The notes under the pieces were generated by a model. It was not told the DNA's origin and made no database searches. It worked only from the letters and a program-made list of their open reading frames with translations. From contig JAKSZU010000029.1 in NCBI GenBank assembly GCA_026018925.1, positions 12,148,363 through 12,212,362 on the forward strand: DNA of 64,000 nt, given 5' to 3'. Shown piece by piece: positions 46,038-57,236 of this stretch. Numbering within the stretch: the stretch's first letter is position 1; every line of letters begins with the position of its first letter. This DNA comes from Tupaia tana (Eukaryota; Chordata; Mammalia; Scandentia; Tupaiidae). The position numbers and the translations under genes are program-made.

Positions 46038-46180
46038 TAAATTAATTAAATGCTATTATGACTGTTTTATTTTAAAACTTAAATTCATTATTTAAAAAAA
46101 TCTAAAGAATACAAACAACTAAGACCCCAGAAAAGAAAAACAAAAGACTTGCATGATTTGCAAAAAAAAAGTAAAAAGCT

Positions 46181-46372
46181 GGGAAACAGCAGTTAGCATA
46201 ATGGCTATGTCGCTGGACTCCCACGTAGTCGACCGCGGTTCGCGTCCTGGACCCGGTGTCTTAAACTCACGCTGGGCGCGTGTGCATGCGTGCCCAAGAT
46301 CCCGAGAGGAGAATGGAGGAGAAGGGATTGTGGCGTGACCATCCCCCCTGGGGGGTGATTTCTCGCTTTCTA
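46181..46372 (+). mobile_element. SINE-A, 3'-truncated
   Basis: Head and body are intact up to GATTTCTCGCTTTCT, then it joins the pre-donor part of a leader module at TATCCATTCTCTCTG. The tail and about 0.6 kb of module found at 43100-43690 are deleted. Confidence 0.88.
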
Positions 46373-46423
46373 TCCATTCTCTCTGAACCATTCCTGCAGT
46401 ACCTACCAAGCTCTCAGACTCAC

Positions 46424-46874
46424 CTGTGTGAGCTCTCAGAGAGGACAGCCTTCTTGGGGAAGGGTGAATTTCTCCCCAAATGGTTGATGATGGAGACCGC
46501 AGCTCTGTCCCCAAACAAGACACAGTGAAAGAATTAAGCATGGTCCCTTAATCAGAGACTCCAAAATCATCAACTATGTCTTGTCCAGTCCAAGGCTATG
46601 CCCCTTGAGGGAAAATTATAGAGGAAATATTTATAGCTACCTTTATATGTTACCTGGGTACATTTTTTTCTTATACCTACAATTTCATAGCACTTGATTT
46701 CCCTCATGGACTCTAGTCTGAAAAGAAAGAAAAATTTTTCTACTGATTTGTCTTCTCAAGAGACCACGTTGAAAGTGTGGTGAATCCAGTCTTTATTCCA
46801 CGTTCTCTGTGAACTCTCCTGCCTCCAAAGGTCATATGGCCTTTCACCAACCATGACTTAAAATTTAATTGTCA
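46424..46874 (-). pseudogene. Orphan OR leader module, no OR exon
   Basis: Donor CACACAG/GTGAGTC at 46424/46423 is still consensus, but no OR coding exon lies downstream before OR 6's own complete unit. Both upstream motifs are degraded (TAATGAGC gone, TTATAAGG changed to GTATAAG), unlike in the modules attached to genes. Confidence 0.65.
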
Positions 46875-47144
46875 GGAACCAGCAGTTAGCATAATGGCTA
46901 TGTCGCTGGACTCCCACATAGTTGACCGCGGTTTGCGTCCCGGACCCGGTGGCTTAAACTCACGCCGGGCGCGTGTGCGTGCATGCCCAAGATCCCGAGA
47001 GGAGAATGGAGGAGAAGGGATTGCGGTGTGGCCATCCCCCCTGAGGGGATGATTTCTCGCTTTCTGTCTGACAAGTGCATGTGCCCTAAAGCGAAAACCT
47101 CTCCAAAAATAAATAAATAAATAAATAAATAAATTTAAAAAAAA
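46875..47144 (+). mobile_element. SINE-A copy (first of a tandem pair)
   Basis: Shortened CT tract, (AAAT)n tail 47108-47136. Inserted in TTAATTGTCA at the end of the orphan module. Confidence 0.9.
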
Positions 47145-47154
47145 AATTAATTGT

Positions 47155-47422
47155 GGGACCAGCAGTTAGCGTAATGGCTATGTCACTGGACTCCCACGTA
47201 GTCGACCGCGGTTCGAGTCCCGGACCCGGCGGCTTAAACTCACGCCGGGCGCGTGTGCGTGCGTGCCCAAGATCCCGAGAGGAGAATGGAGGAGAAGGGA
47301 TTGTGGCGTGGCCATCCCCCCTGGGGGGTGATTTCCTGCTTTCTATCTCTCTGTCTCTCTCTGTCTGTCTGGAGAGCGCACGCGCCCTATAGCAAAAACC
47401 TCTCCAAAAAAAGAAAAAAAAA
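47155..47422 (+). mobile_element. SINE-A copy closest to consensus (second of the pair)
   Basis: A-box-like TAGCGTAATGG (47167-47177) and exact B-box GGTTCGAGTCC (47210-47220); little CpG decay, so it is probably the youngest. Target duplication around AATTAATTGT (47145-47154 and 47424-47433). Confidence 0.95.
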
Positions 47423-47437
47423 AATTAATTGTCACAG

Positions 47438-47703
47438 GTCAGTAGGTGGTGTGGAGGTTAAGGTGCTGGATCCCACATGGCTGACTGCACAGACTGAATC
47501 TTGGACTCAGTGGCTTGAATATCTTACCGGGTGTGTATGCTTATGGGTCCAAAATTCTGGAGGTGACTGGAGGAGAAGGGATTGCAGCATACTCATCCTC
47601 CCCGGGGAGTGAGTTCTCACTTTTCCTTTCTTGCTTTTTCTCTCTCTCTCTAGCTCTATATCTCTCTCTGGCGAGCACATGTGCTCTACAGCAAAAATCA
47701 ATT
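47438..47703 (+). mobile_element. SINE-B copy
   Basis: GGTCAGTAGGTGGTGTGG head, the usual junction after the module. Confidence 0.76.
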
Positions 47704-48034
47704 TTTTTATTGTCACATACTACATGCATATACCTTGAAAAATATTGTATGCCTTACAAATGTACAATGACTGAATATAAATAAATCATAAAATTTTCAA
47801 AATAAACATTTCTCCAAGTCTAACTGAGTAACTTGTCTTTACTAGCCCCTTGGATTTCCAAAGCATAGACTGTGGTGGAGACACAGCTGTTGCTATCTCT
47901 GGCCTCCTCACTAAGGGAGAGAACTGTGTTTGCATGCTACACAACCATGTGTATTTCTATAATCCTTGGTTTCATAATACTTGTGAAGAAGCATTTGGGA
48001 GTTTTATGTTCATGATATGCATTAAGAATTGTCA
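47704..48034. other. Spacer segment M4
   Basis: Homologous to 9263-9884 and 31729-32085. Confidence 0.5.
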
Positions 48035-48216
48035 TTTAGCACCCAGAGGTGATATGGTAGTTAAGGTAAGGGTCTCCCATATAGTCAATTGTTGTTTTAG
48101 TACTGGAGCCACTGGATTGAAGAAAACCATGCCAGGCACGAATGCATGTGTGCCCAAGATCATGGGACGGGAATGTAGGAAAAGGGATTGTGGTGTGGGC
48201 ATCCCCCTCTCACCTT

Positions 48217-48276
<60 letters not shown>

Positions 48277-48310
48277 AGCAAGTACACACACCCTAAGGCA
48301 AAAACTGCTA
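48035..48310 (+). mobile_element. SINE-B with expanded CT tract
   Basis: Head GCACCCAGAGGTGATATGG; the CT tract (48211-48275) has grown to a (CT)n microsatellite. A (GA)n run follows at 48316-48332. Confidence 0.7.
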
Positions 48311-48364
48311 TAAAATAGAGAGAGAGAGAGACACTGCTATATCTTAATAATGAGAATAAAATCC

Positions 48365-48525
48365 AGGCCAGCAGGTGGTGTGAAAATTAAGTCACTGTCT
48401 ACGCGCATGACTGTCTACACAGTTCAAGTTCCGGACCTGGTGCCTTGAAAATCATGCTGGGTGCATATACAGATGTGCCAAAATCCTGAGAAGAGACTGG
48501 AGGAGAAGGGAGTGTAGTTGTAGCC
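48365..48525 (+). mobile_element. SINE-B, 3'-truncated
   Basis: Head GGCCAGCAGGTGGTGTG; breaks off at AAGGGAGTGTAG into the LTR-like block. Confidence 0.65.
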
Positions 48526-48976
48526 AAAACCGTAGAGCCACAAACACAATTACACACTCATTCACCATTCACACAAGAGGCTAAAAACATTCCCTCCCAC
48601 TGAGAAATATTCCTTAAAATGACAGTAGAGACAGAATGAACTCACAAAAGGGCATCCTCCTACCAGATCCTGAAATAGGAGAAAACATAAAGAGAAAATA
48701 TTCCACAATCAGTTCCAGGAAAACCCATCTGCAGACTGAGTAACAATAGCTACAGGACCCATCTAGCATCGATTCCACCATTGTCTTGGTGGAATTTGAG
48801 TAGGGGTTCCTCTAACTACATCTAGATGGCCCTGGAATTCCCATCAGGGAGCAACTTCCTATGCTAACCTCATATTCACCACTTAACCAGTCCCAAAGAA
48901 GAAACGAAAAGAGACAAGATCACAGGAAGATGCCTCTGGAAGTATTTTCTAATTTCGCTAGAACTCCACAATTTTT

Positions 48977-49229
48977 TTTTGAGAGATTTTTGCTATAGGG
49001 CGCATGCGCTCGCCAGACAGACAGAGAGATAGAGACAGAAAGCGAGAAATCACCCCCCAGGGAGGGATGGCCACGCCGCAATCCCTTCTCCTCTGTTCTC
49101 CTCTCGGGATCTTGGGCACGCACGCACATGTGCCCGGTTTGAGTTTTAAGCCACCGGGTCCAGGACGCGAACCACAGTCGACTACGTGGGAGTCCAGCGA
49201 CATAGCCATTACGCCAACTGCTGGTTCCC
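48977..49229 (-). mobile_element. SINE-A copy
   Basis: Target duplication GAACTCCACAATTTTT at 48961-48976 and 49230-49245, perfect. Confidence 0.95.
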
Positions 49230-49708
49230 GAACTCCACAATTTTTGAAGAAGCAGTCGGCACCTCCAGCCTAGCTGTTAATAATCCAAAAAGGTGGCTCT
49301 GGGACCCTGGAAAGTCCCAGGTGATGCCTCCCCTAGAATATCTTCAGGTATTTGGCAGCCCACCCCAGTGAGGCTGCGCTCCTTAGATGCTTCACCCAAG
49401 TACCGATAGATATGATCTCACTGGAGCCTCCAAACTTTGTAGTCAAATCAGCAAGAAATTAGAGGACATCCACCAGTCACAGCCAAATTATTGGAGTTTT
49501 ATTGCTGGCAGCTGTGGGAGGACTCATGTCTCTCAAAGACCCCACAGCCCTGAGTGAAAGGAGAGGGATGTGTATCAAGGCAAAAATCACAATCATTTCT
49601 TGGTTGACATGGTGATTACAGTGGAAAATGAGGGTCGTGGTGTAGAGGAAAGGGAGTTGGGTTCCTATGCAAAAGCAGTTTCAGAAGCAGATCAAGCAGG
49701 TTAATAAT

Positions 49709-49825
49709 AATTAATCATTTCTTTTTTATTAATTTGTCATCATCATAACCTTGTTTATATTACATTGAGTCACATATAACTTTACAGTGTATTACATTTC
49801 TTCTTCCAGAAGGAATACCATAATA
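49709..49825 (-). mobile_element. Very short L1 3' end
   Basis: About 117 bp of L1 3' terminus on the minus strand, matching the end of 34420-34808 reversed; target duplication A(G/A)CAGGTTAATAAT at 49695-49708 and 49826-49839. Confidence 0.78.
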
Positions 49826-49977
49826 AACAGGTTAATAATTTCTAAGGGCACTCACCAGACCTTTCTTCAATGGTCCCCATGTCTCCAAGTGGGGGGTCAG
49901 GTGATTGGAGATTACATTGCTAAGGAACATCTAAATAAAAAGGTTCCAGGCTAGTTAACAGAGACAGTAAGCCTGTT

Positions 49978-50245
49978 TCATTTTTTTTCTTTTTTTAACG
50001 GAGGTTTGTTTGTTATAGTGCGCATGTGCTTGCCAGACAGACAGAGAGAGACAGAGAGACAGAAAGCATCCCTAGGGGGTATGGCCACCCTGCATTGCCT
50101 TCTCCTCCATTCTCCTCTTAGGATCTTGGGCACGCATGCACACGTGCCCAGCGTGAGTTTAAGCCACCGGGTCCGGAACTCAAACCGCGGTCAACTATAT
50201 GAGAGTCCAGCAACATAGCCATTACGCTAACTGCTGGTCCCAAAT
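49978..50245 (-). mobile_element. SINE-A copy
   Basis: Target duplication ACAGTAAG(C/A)CTGTT at 49964-49977 and 50246-50259. Body lacks part of the C-run region. Confidence 0.92.
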
Positions 50246-50330
50246 ACAGTAAGACTGTTAATCACTCTGTTTACTCTGGGCAAAGGAGGAAGCAAGCATA
50301 ACATGAAGTTCAAAGATGAAGGTGCTTCTT

Positions 50331-50991
50331 CAGAAGGAGAAAAGAGAAGAAAAGATTAACAGACAAAAGATTGTAAAGTTCTCTGTTTAAAAGAAAATTC
50401 TATAATTATTTATTTTTAAAAACTTTTAAAACTTTTGACCAGTTATAAGGCACACTAGATGCCAAAGTCCACATTATCAATAAGAACAGTTAAAATCCTA
50501 ATATGTGATGGAAGGATGGACCCAAAAGTGAAAAACTGTGCACGCAAATATTTTTCTCCCTCAAAGCATTTCAATGGATTTACTTTCTGCACGGTTTTTT
50601 TTGTTTTGTTTTTTTCCAGAAAGGAGTACAACTCACTGCTGATGTTTCAGTAAAACAAACTAATTATTATTCACAATGACTTAAGCCATGTGAGAAGAAA
50701 TTATTCCTACAAACCTACACTATCCCATGAGATGAATGAGAATTTGCAAATAATTTTGATGTGAGATTGGAAATGATTTTGGTAAAGTGGGAAAATGACA
50801 ACAGGGAAATCAGTCGACTATCAGAGAGAACAGAAATCTTCATTTAAAGGCTAACTAAAATTATACAGAGAGATTGAAATCATAAAGAATGGAAACTCCA
50901 GGCACCCGTAGGAGGATGAAGTTCTGCTAGTTTGGAAGCACTGAGGCCTGCAAACAGAGCAGCTTATTGTGTCCCAGAAAAATTGGTCTTT
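50331..50991. other. 3' flank of OR 7
   Basis: Starts with the end of the old L1 (as at 3230-3350), then spacer as at 28290-28847. No SINE. Confidence 0.5.
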
Positions 50992-51921
50992 TTATACCCT
51001 CCCTCCAAGTAATATTTGCAGGGCCCTCTTTATGTCTTTATTCCTCAGACTGTAGATGAAGGGGTTCAGCATGGGGGTGACCACAGTGTACATCACTGAA
51101 GCTCTTGCACTTGAGTGTGAGCTGTGGGTAGCAGCAGAACTAAGATAAACACCCAGACCTGTGCAATAAAATAAGGAGACAACTAAGAGGTGAGAGACAC
51201 AGGTGGAAAATGCTTTGTGCTTCCCCTGAGCTGATGAGATTGCACGAATGGAGGAAACTATCTTATAGTAAGAATAAAGAATCCCAGAGAGGGGACCACC
51301 ACCCAGCAGCACAGATATAAAATAGATAACCATGTCATTAAGAAAGGTGTCGGAGCAGGCAAGATGGACCAGCTTACTAAGATCACAGTAGAAGTGGGGG
51401 ATTTCCACACGTGTACAGAAGGACAGTCGCAATGCCATTAGGCTCTGTAATAATGCATACAGGGCACCTATAATCCAGGATGCCAGAACCAGTTGTCCAC
51501 AGAGCCAGGGGTTCATGATGACAGAGTAGTGCAGGGGGTGACAGATGGCCACATACCGGTCACAGGCCATCACTGTCAGGAGGAAGTCATCCAACACTGT
51601 AAAGAAATGGAAAAAGAACACTTGGGTGATGCAGCCTGCATAGGTGATGGCCTTGCTCTGTGTCTGGATGTTCACCAGCATCTTTGGGACGGTGGTGGAG
51701 GTGAGACAGATGTCCACAAAGGACAGGTTGGAGAGGAAGAAGTACATGGGGGTGTGCAGGTGGGAGTCTGAGACGGTGGCCAGGATGATGAGCAGGTTTC
51801 CACACACCGCGATCAAGTACATGGAGAGGAAAAGCCCAAACAGGAGGGGCTGCAATTCTGGTTCCTCTGTAAGTCCCAGGAGAAGAAATTCTGAAATTTG
51901 TGTATCATTTTCTGGTTCCAT
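50992..51921 (-). CDS. OR7A-like: Olfactory receptor 7, OR7A-like, 309 aa
   Basis: Intact frame with N5-D-T7, G41-N42, [22 protein letters not shown] and [12 protein letters not shown]. The DRY region reads [11 protein letters not shown]120 is C, DRY itself is kept. Loop 2 is YCDLS, as in ORs 1 and 8. The sequence before the ATG differs from all other loci: the usual CTTTTCAG acceptor reads CTTTTCGTGGAG and extra bases lie next to the ATG, so splicing would have to use GGAG (exon from 51931) or CCAG (from 51924). The frame is open 66 nt upstream of the chosen start. Probably coding; whether it is efficiently spliced is uncertain. Confidence 0.93.
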   Translation of the reverse strand: MEPENDTQISEFLLLGLTEEPELQPLLFGLFLSMYLIAVCGNLLIILATVSDSHLHTPMYFFLSNLSFVDICLTSTTVPKMLVNIQTQSKAITYAGCITQVFFFHFFTVLDDFLLTVMACDRYVAICHPLHYSVIMNPWLCGQLVLASWIIGALYALLQSLMALRLSFCTRVEIPHFYCDLSKLVHLACSDTFLNDMVIYFISVLLGGGPLSGILYSYYKIVSSIRAISSAQGKHKAFSTCVSHLLVVSLFYCTGLGVYLSSAATHSSHSSARASVMYTVVTPMLNPFIYSLRNKDIKRALQILLGGRV

Positions 51922-51931
51922 TTCCTGGTGA

Positions 51932-52796
51932 CTCCACGAAAAGAGGAAAATAAGATGACTAACTTCACACAAACAGGTATTACTCACATAGTTGAAATGT
52001 CCTAGTTAGTATTTTTTAGTCACAAAGTTATTTTCTATATTTTGTATAGATCTAATCCCCTTTAGGCTTTCATAGTGGCATCTCTGCTTAGGACTTCCTA
52101 TCTCACTTCTTTGTTCCAACAGATCATATATTCTACAGGATTAGCTTCCTTATTTAGTCACAAATAATTATTGTACCCATCTATGGAATGTAATATGATT
52201 TTTCAAATAGTTTTTGATTTTTTATTTTTGTCATAGGGCATATGCACTCACCAGACAACACAGAGAGAGAGAGAGAGAGAGAGCAAAGGAAAGTGAAAAA
52301 TCACCTAACAGAGAGAACAACCATGCCACAATCCCCTTTTCTTTCGTGATGTTGGGCGTGTGTGTACACATGTCTGACATGTTTTCCAAGTCATCAATTC
52401 AAAATTTCCTTTAGAGACCTGAAAGCCATTGCACATCACATCAGAACTCTGATTCTACTCTTCCTACTTCTTGAACTGCACAATTCTGTGGACACTTTTT
52501 AATTTGACTGAAATCATGTATTTCTCCCATTCAATCTTCACCCTGATCCAACTGGATGTCTATTCCCATCACTAAATTGTCCACAATGGTGCCTGCATTG
52601 CTAAGTCTGACAGACACATGACTTGTTAACATATTAAATAAACTAATGATAAATAATGTGGCCAGACAAGTAACCAAATGTCTCAGCTCTTGCTAGGCTG
52701 GTTTGGTTCTCAGGTGATCTCAGTTAGATGTTCTTAGCATCCATTCTCTCTGAACCATTCCTGCAGTAGGAATGGTTCTCGGGCTCTCAGACTCAC
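51932..52796 (-). other. Predicted 5'-UTR intron of OR 7
   Basis: Only about 0.87 kb, the shortest of the array: a deletion fuses the reverse SINE-B (near 52398) to the pre-donor spacer. The acceptor is uncertain. Confidence 0.55.
52220..52398 (-). mobile_element. SINE-B, truncated at a deletion junction
   Basis: GA tract 52261-52283; the tRNA head is missing, joined to spacer that begins TTCCTTTAGAGACCTG. Confidence 0.66.
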
Positions 52797-53252
52797 CTGC
52801 ATGGGCTCTCAAAGAGGACAGTCTTCTTCTGAAAGGATGAATTTCTCCCTGGATAGTGGATGATGGAGACTTAAGCTCTGTCCCCAGACAAGACACAATG
52901 AAATAACTAAGCATGGTCCCCTAGCCAGACTGTAGATTCCAAAAACAACTGTGTTTTGTCCAGCCCGAGGCGGTACTCCTTGAGGGACAATTACAAATGA
53001 AATATTTACAGCTCTGTATATCTGCTCATTAGGTACATTTCCTCCTTATAACTACAAGGTCTTAGTACTTTATTTCCCTCATGGACACTGGTCTGGAATG
53101 AAAGGACCATTTTCTGAAAATTTGCTACTCTCAAGAGACCAAGTTGAAAGCATGAAGAATTTAGTCTTGATTACACCTTCTCTGTGAACTCTCCCACCTC
53201 CAAAGGTCATTAGCACCTTTCACCAACCATGAGTTAAAATTTAATTGTCACA
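52797..53252 (-). promoter_or_regulatory. Leader exon and putative promoter of OR 7
   Basis: Donor CATGCAG/GTGAGTC at 52797/52796. TAATGAGC at 53024-53031 and TTATAAGG at 53044-53051. From 52840 onward it is part of the segmental duplication and equals 1-412. Confidence 0.6.
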
Positions 53253-53520
53253 GGGCAACAGGTAGCATAGTTATGGCCCTGGATTCCACCTGGCCAAAAG
53301 TGCAGTTTAAGTCCCGGACCCTGGGACTTGAACATCACATTGGTCAAATGTGCTTGTGTATCCCAAACACTGAGGGGAGACTGGAGGACAAGGGATTGCA
53401 GTATGACCATCCCCCTGGAGAGGGAAAATGATTTCTCAAAATCCTTCTCTCTGTGTCCCTTTATCTCTCCCTCTCTCCTACAAGTATACATGTTCTACCA
53501 TAAAAACCTTAAAAAATATT
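53253..53520 (+). mobile_element. SINE-B copy
   Basis: Duplicate of 413-665, more complete around the B-box. Confidence 0.72.
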
Positions 53521-54590
53521 TTTAAATTTTAAAAAATGTCATTTAGTGTTTCATTTATGTTTCCACTAGAGAAAGGACACACAAAAGCCTTAAAAATATT
53601 TTTAAATTTAAAAAAATGTCATTTAGTGACATGGATAATTACAAGCTATATGTGGATCACTTTATGCACAATTAGGTGAATATAGAAACTTATATGGTTT
53701 ATTTCATTTCATTTTTACACAATACCATTCCAGTAGGACTCATTATTAGCAAATTTATTCTATGTTGCAGAAATGGGGGTCAGGAGCATGAAATCATGAA
53801 CCAAGTAAGGATGAAGCTTTGATTGAAACTTCTTCAAGGTCTTTCCAGATCTCAGGAAATAGGCATAGAGGCAAACAGAAAGGAAATAACAGTCCAAACA
53901 AAAACAGAAACACATCAGAACTTCAACTGTGAAGGAAAATATAGTTTATGTGGTTGACTTTTTTAAGTTTGTATTTTTTATTTAAATTTTATGTCATTTA
54001 CATTTAACCAGTGTACATTTGTATAGCAAACAATGTGGGTTCTCAAAGCATAAATGCATTGCATGTCAAACAAGGTAAAGATACTAACTTTTCATGCTTG
54101 TGTTTATTAAATATTCTTTTTTTCATTTTTTCATTCTTACTTTTAGTTAATGTTTTTATTTGAGGAAAATTTCAGATTGACATCCATTTGTTATAAATAA
54201 TGCAGAGTCCTATGTGTCCTTTCTCCAGTGGAAACATCTTGCAAAACCATAGTACAGTACCATGACAGGTTATTAACATAGATGAGTCCACAACACAGAA
54301 TGGTTTTACCAACACAGGCATGGCCAGCTCTGCCCTCTTCCAACCTTGTCCATCTCCCTCCCTGTCCAGTCCTTCACCTCTAGCAACAACTAACCTATTC
54401 ATTGTTGGTACAATATTATTATTTCAAAATGTTTCATAGAATGCAAAATTATCTGCCTAAGAAAATGGTAAAGTAGATCATTCTGGGTGCAGGTTTTCAG
54501 AGTGACTATGATATGCACTGTGGAAAATGAGCTGAACCAAAACTAGGATCTTCAAGATGGAAATAAGAACCTTTGCATCAAAGATTTAAA
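53521..54590. other. Region X, duplicate of 666-1730
   Basis: Non-coding, about 99% identical by eye to the left copy. Confidence 0.6.
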
Positions 54591-54896
54591 TATAAATCCA
54601 ACCTCTAAAACTACTGGTAGGAAATTGTTGAAGATGTTGGAGTAGACAAAGATTTATTAAATAAGACCTCTTAAAGCACAGGCAATAATCTCAAAAAAGA
54701 CAAGCAAGGTTATATCAAGCTAAAACCTACTTCACAGCAAAGAAACCAATGATTACAGTGAAAAGACAACTATCAGAGTGGGAGAAAATATTTACACATT
54801 ATTTCTCAGGCAAGGGATTGATAACCAGAATATATAGGGGACTCAAGTAGCTCATCCTTAAAAGAATGTATGCTCCAATTAAAAATGGGCAAATCG

Positions 54897-55050
54897 GTGC
54901 CAGCAGGTCACATGGTGGCTAAGATACTGGATTCCCACATGGCCAAAAGTGGTTCAAGTCTCAGATCTGGAAGTTTGCTTTCTCATTCTCCCTCTATCAT
55001 TCTCTCTGTGTCTGGTCAAATTGAAGAATAGCAATAAATAAAATTACATG
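54897..55050 (+). mobile_element. SINE-B-short, duplicate of 2040-2190
   Basis: Same head, tail and insertion point in the L1. Confidence 0.75.
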
Positions 55051-55284
55051 CATCATTCTAAACAAAACAAATGGACAAATAAACTGAATAGAAAACTCTC
55101 CAAGGAAGACTCAGAAATGGCCAAAAGGCATATGAAAAAATGTTCAAAATCTCTTGTCATAAGATAAATGCAAAATAAAACCATGATGAGATACTATCTC
55201 ACCCCAATTAGAATGATTAGAATCAAAAAAAAAAAAAAAAAAGGAAAGAAAAGAGAGAAAAAAAAAGAAAGAACAAGCACTGGT

Positions 55285-55562
55285 GGGACCAGCAGTTGGT
55301 GTAATGGCTATGTCACTGGATTCCCATGTAGTCGACCACAGTTCAAGTCCTGGACCTGGCAGTTTAAACTCATGCTGGGCGTGTGTGCATGTGTGCCCAA
55401 GATCCCGAGAGGAGAATGGAGGAGAAGGGATTGTGGCATGGCCATCCCCCCTGAAGTATGATTTCTTGCTTTCTGTCTCTCTGTCTCTCTCTGTCTTTCT
55501 GTTGAGCACACGTACCCTATAGCAAAAACCTCTCCAAAAAAAAAAAAAAAAAAAAAAAAAAA
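55285..55562 (+). mobile_element. SINE-A, duplicate of 2446-2714
   Basis: A-tail is longer than in the left copy (25 A, 55538-55562). Confidence 0.88.
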
Positions 55563-56160
55563 GGACAATTGCTGGCAAGGCTGTGGTGAATTGGAAACCC
55601 TCTTACATTGCTATTGGGAATGTATATCTGAACAACCTCTGTGTAAAACAATGTATAGGTTCCTCAAAAACCTACAAAGTACCACATGACCCAATAGTCC
55701 TACTTCTTGGTATTTACTCAAAAGACAAGAAGACACTCAGAAAGACACTTGCACATTCATGTTTATTGTAGCATTATCCACAATTGTTAAGACATGAAAT
55801 CAATTTAAGTATCCAAAAACTGAAGACTGCATTGAAAAATGGTGGCACATATATACTATGGAATATTACTCAGCCACGAAAACATTGACACCCCTATTGT
55901 TTGAGTCAAAGTGAATGAATATGGAGGATTTGAAAGAGACACACTGCATACCCCCAACTCAATGTGTACTGAATGTCTGCTCTCCATGGCATAAATGGAA
56001 AGATCCAAAGATATAACAGTGGAGAAGATAAGTGTTGATACCAGAGATGGTAAGAGAGGGCAGTGGGTGGTTGAAAGTGGGTGGAAGGAGACTAGAGAAC
56101 GAATGATTAACAGACATAGGCTTGTAAAGTTCTCTGTTTTATTTTTTAAAAATGTAATTT

Positions 56161-56618
56161 TTGCTTTAAAAATATGAAAACATTTTTTAAGAACTTTTGA
56201 CCAGTTATAAAACACACTAGATGCCAAAGTCTACATTATCAACAAGAGCAGTTAAGGTCCAAATATATGAATGAATGAAGGCCCGAAAAGTGAAAAACTG
56301 TGGTCTTGAATATATTTCTCCCTCAAATGATTTAAATGGTTTTACTTTCTAAGCACAGTTCTTATTTTTTTCCAGAAACAAGTACAATTCACTACCATAG
56401 CTTCAGTAAAACAAAAGAAATGAAACTCACTGTGATCTATGGCACTTGAGAAGAAAAAATTCCTATGAAATCCACAATGTCCTATAAGAGGACTGAGAAT
56501 TTACAAAGAATTTTGATGAGAGACTGGAAATGGCTTCAGGAAAGTGGGAAAGTGACAAAGCAAAAGCCATTGGATATCATAGAGACAATAAATCTGAATT
56601 TAAAGGCTTACTAAAATT
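56161..56618. other. OR 3'-side spacer
   Basis: Equivalent of 3311-4663 without the L1 and SINE-A insertions; holds both empty target sites. Confidence 0.6.
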
Positions 56619-56626
56619 ATACAGAG

Positions 56627-57082
56627 GCAGCGAAAGTACTTAACGAGAATAGGACAGTGTGGAATGGGGGAGGTGAAGAGAAGAGGATAGAGAAAGATAG
56701 CAAGAGAACAATAGAGAGGCAGAACATTAGTGAGAAACAGATATGGCTTATTACCTGTTGATGATGATATGTATAGTATTCTCAACTGGATTGGTCTGAG
56801 AAGTATTTCATGATGGGTAAAGTCTTTTTACAAGCAAAATGAGAAATAGTGATTGACTGTTTTAAAAAATAATTAGAATAATAATAATAATAATTGGGAA
56901 AATCATAGAAAAGATATTGAATGTTGAAGCAGGGAGATTAATGTCTCTGTATTGACATGCATGGCATTCCCTCTTGAAAAAGCAATGTAATACACTGAAA
57001 AGTTATATGTAATCCAATGTAATATAAAGAAGATTATGATGATAATAAAAATAATTTTTTTTAAAAAAAGACAAAAAAATAT
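56627..57082 (+). mobile_element. L1 3' end, duplicate of 4664-5125
   Basis: Target duplication ATACAGAG at 56619-56626 and 57083-57090. Confidence 0.82.
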
Positions 57083-57236
57083 ATACAGAGAGATGGAAAG
57101 TAGAGGAATGGAAACTTTTGGGGCTCATAGGAGGACCAAGTTCTACTCCCAAAATCTGATTCAGAATCGAGACATTAGCTCTGAGACATTGAAGCTTAGA
57201 GTCAGGACAGATTATTATATACAATAAAAATTGATC

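Larger units (their letters stand above)
48526..50330 (-). mobile_element. Probable LTR / endogenous-retrovirus remnant with later insertions
   Basis: About 1.2 kb of sequence seen nowhere else in the window, once three later insertions are set aside. On the minus strand it has an AATAAA at 49503-49498 just after CCCACAGCTGCCAGC, in a setting like the R region of class I LTRs, and a GGGACTTTCC motif at 49318-49309. No viral reading frame, primer-binding site or clear TG/CA ends could be fixed. It may equally be a unique spacer or an old processed transcript. Confidence 0.35.
54591..56160 (+). mobile_element. Old L1 fragment, duplicate of 1731-3310
   Basis: Contains SINE-B-short at 54897-55050 and SINE-A at 55285-55562, as in the left copy. 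Confidence 0.8.

Noticed and set aside
47165-47225. Possible tRNA genes (A- and B-box matches)
   Set aside because: Every hit is the head of a SINE with a SINE body and A-tail after it. The acceptor and anticodon stems do not pair as in a real tRNA.
47253-47612. Recurring reading frames with RSREENGGEGI or PRGDGHAAIPSPPFSSRD
   Set aside because: Translations of SINE-A in various frames. They begin and end at element borders and recur wherever SINE-A occurs.
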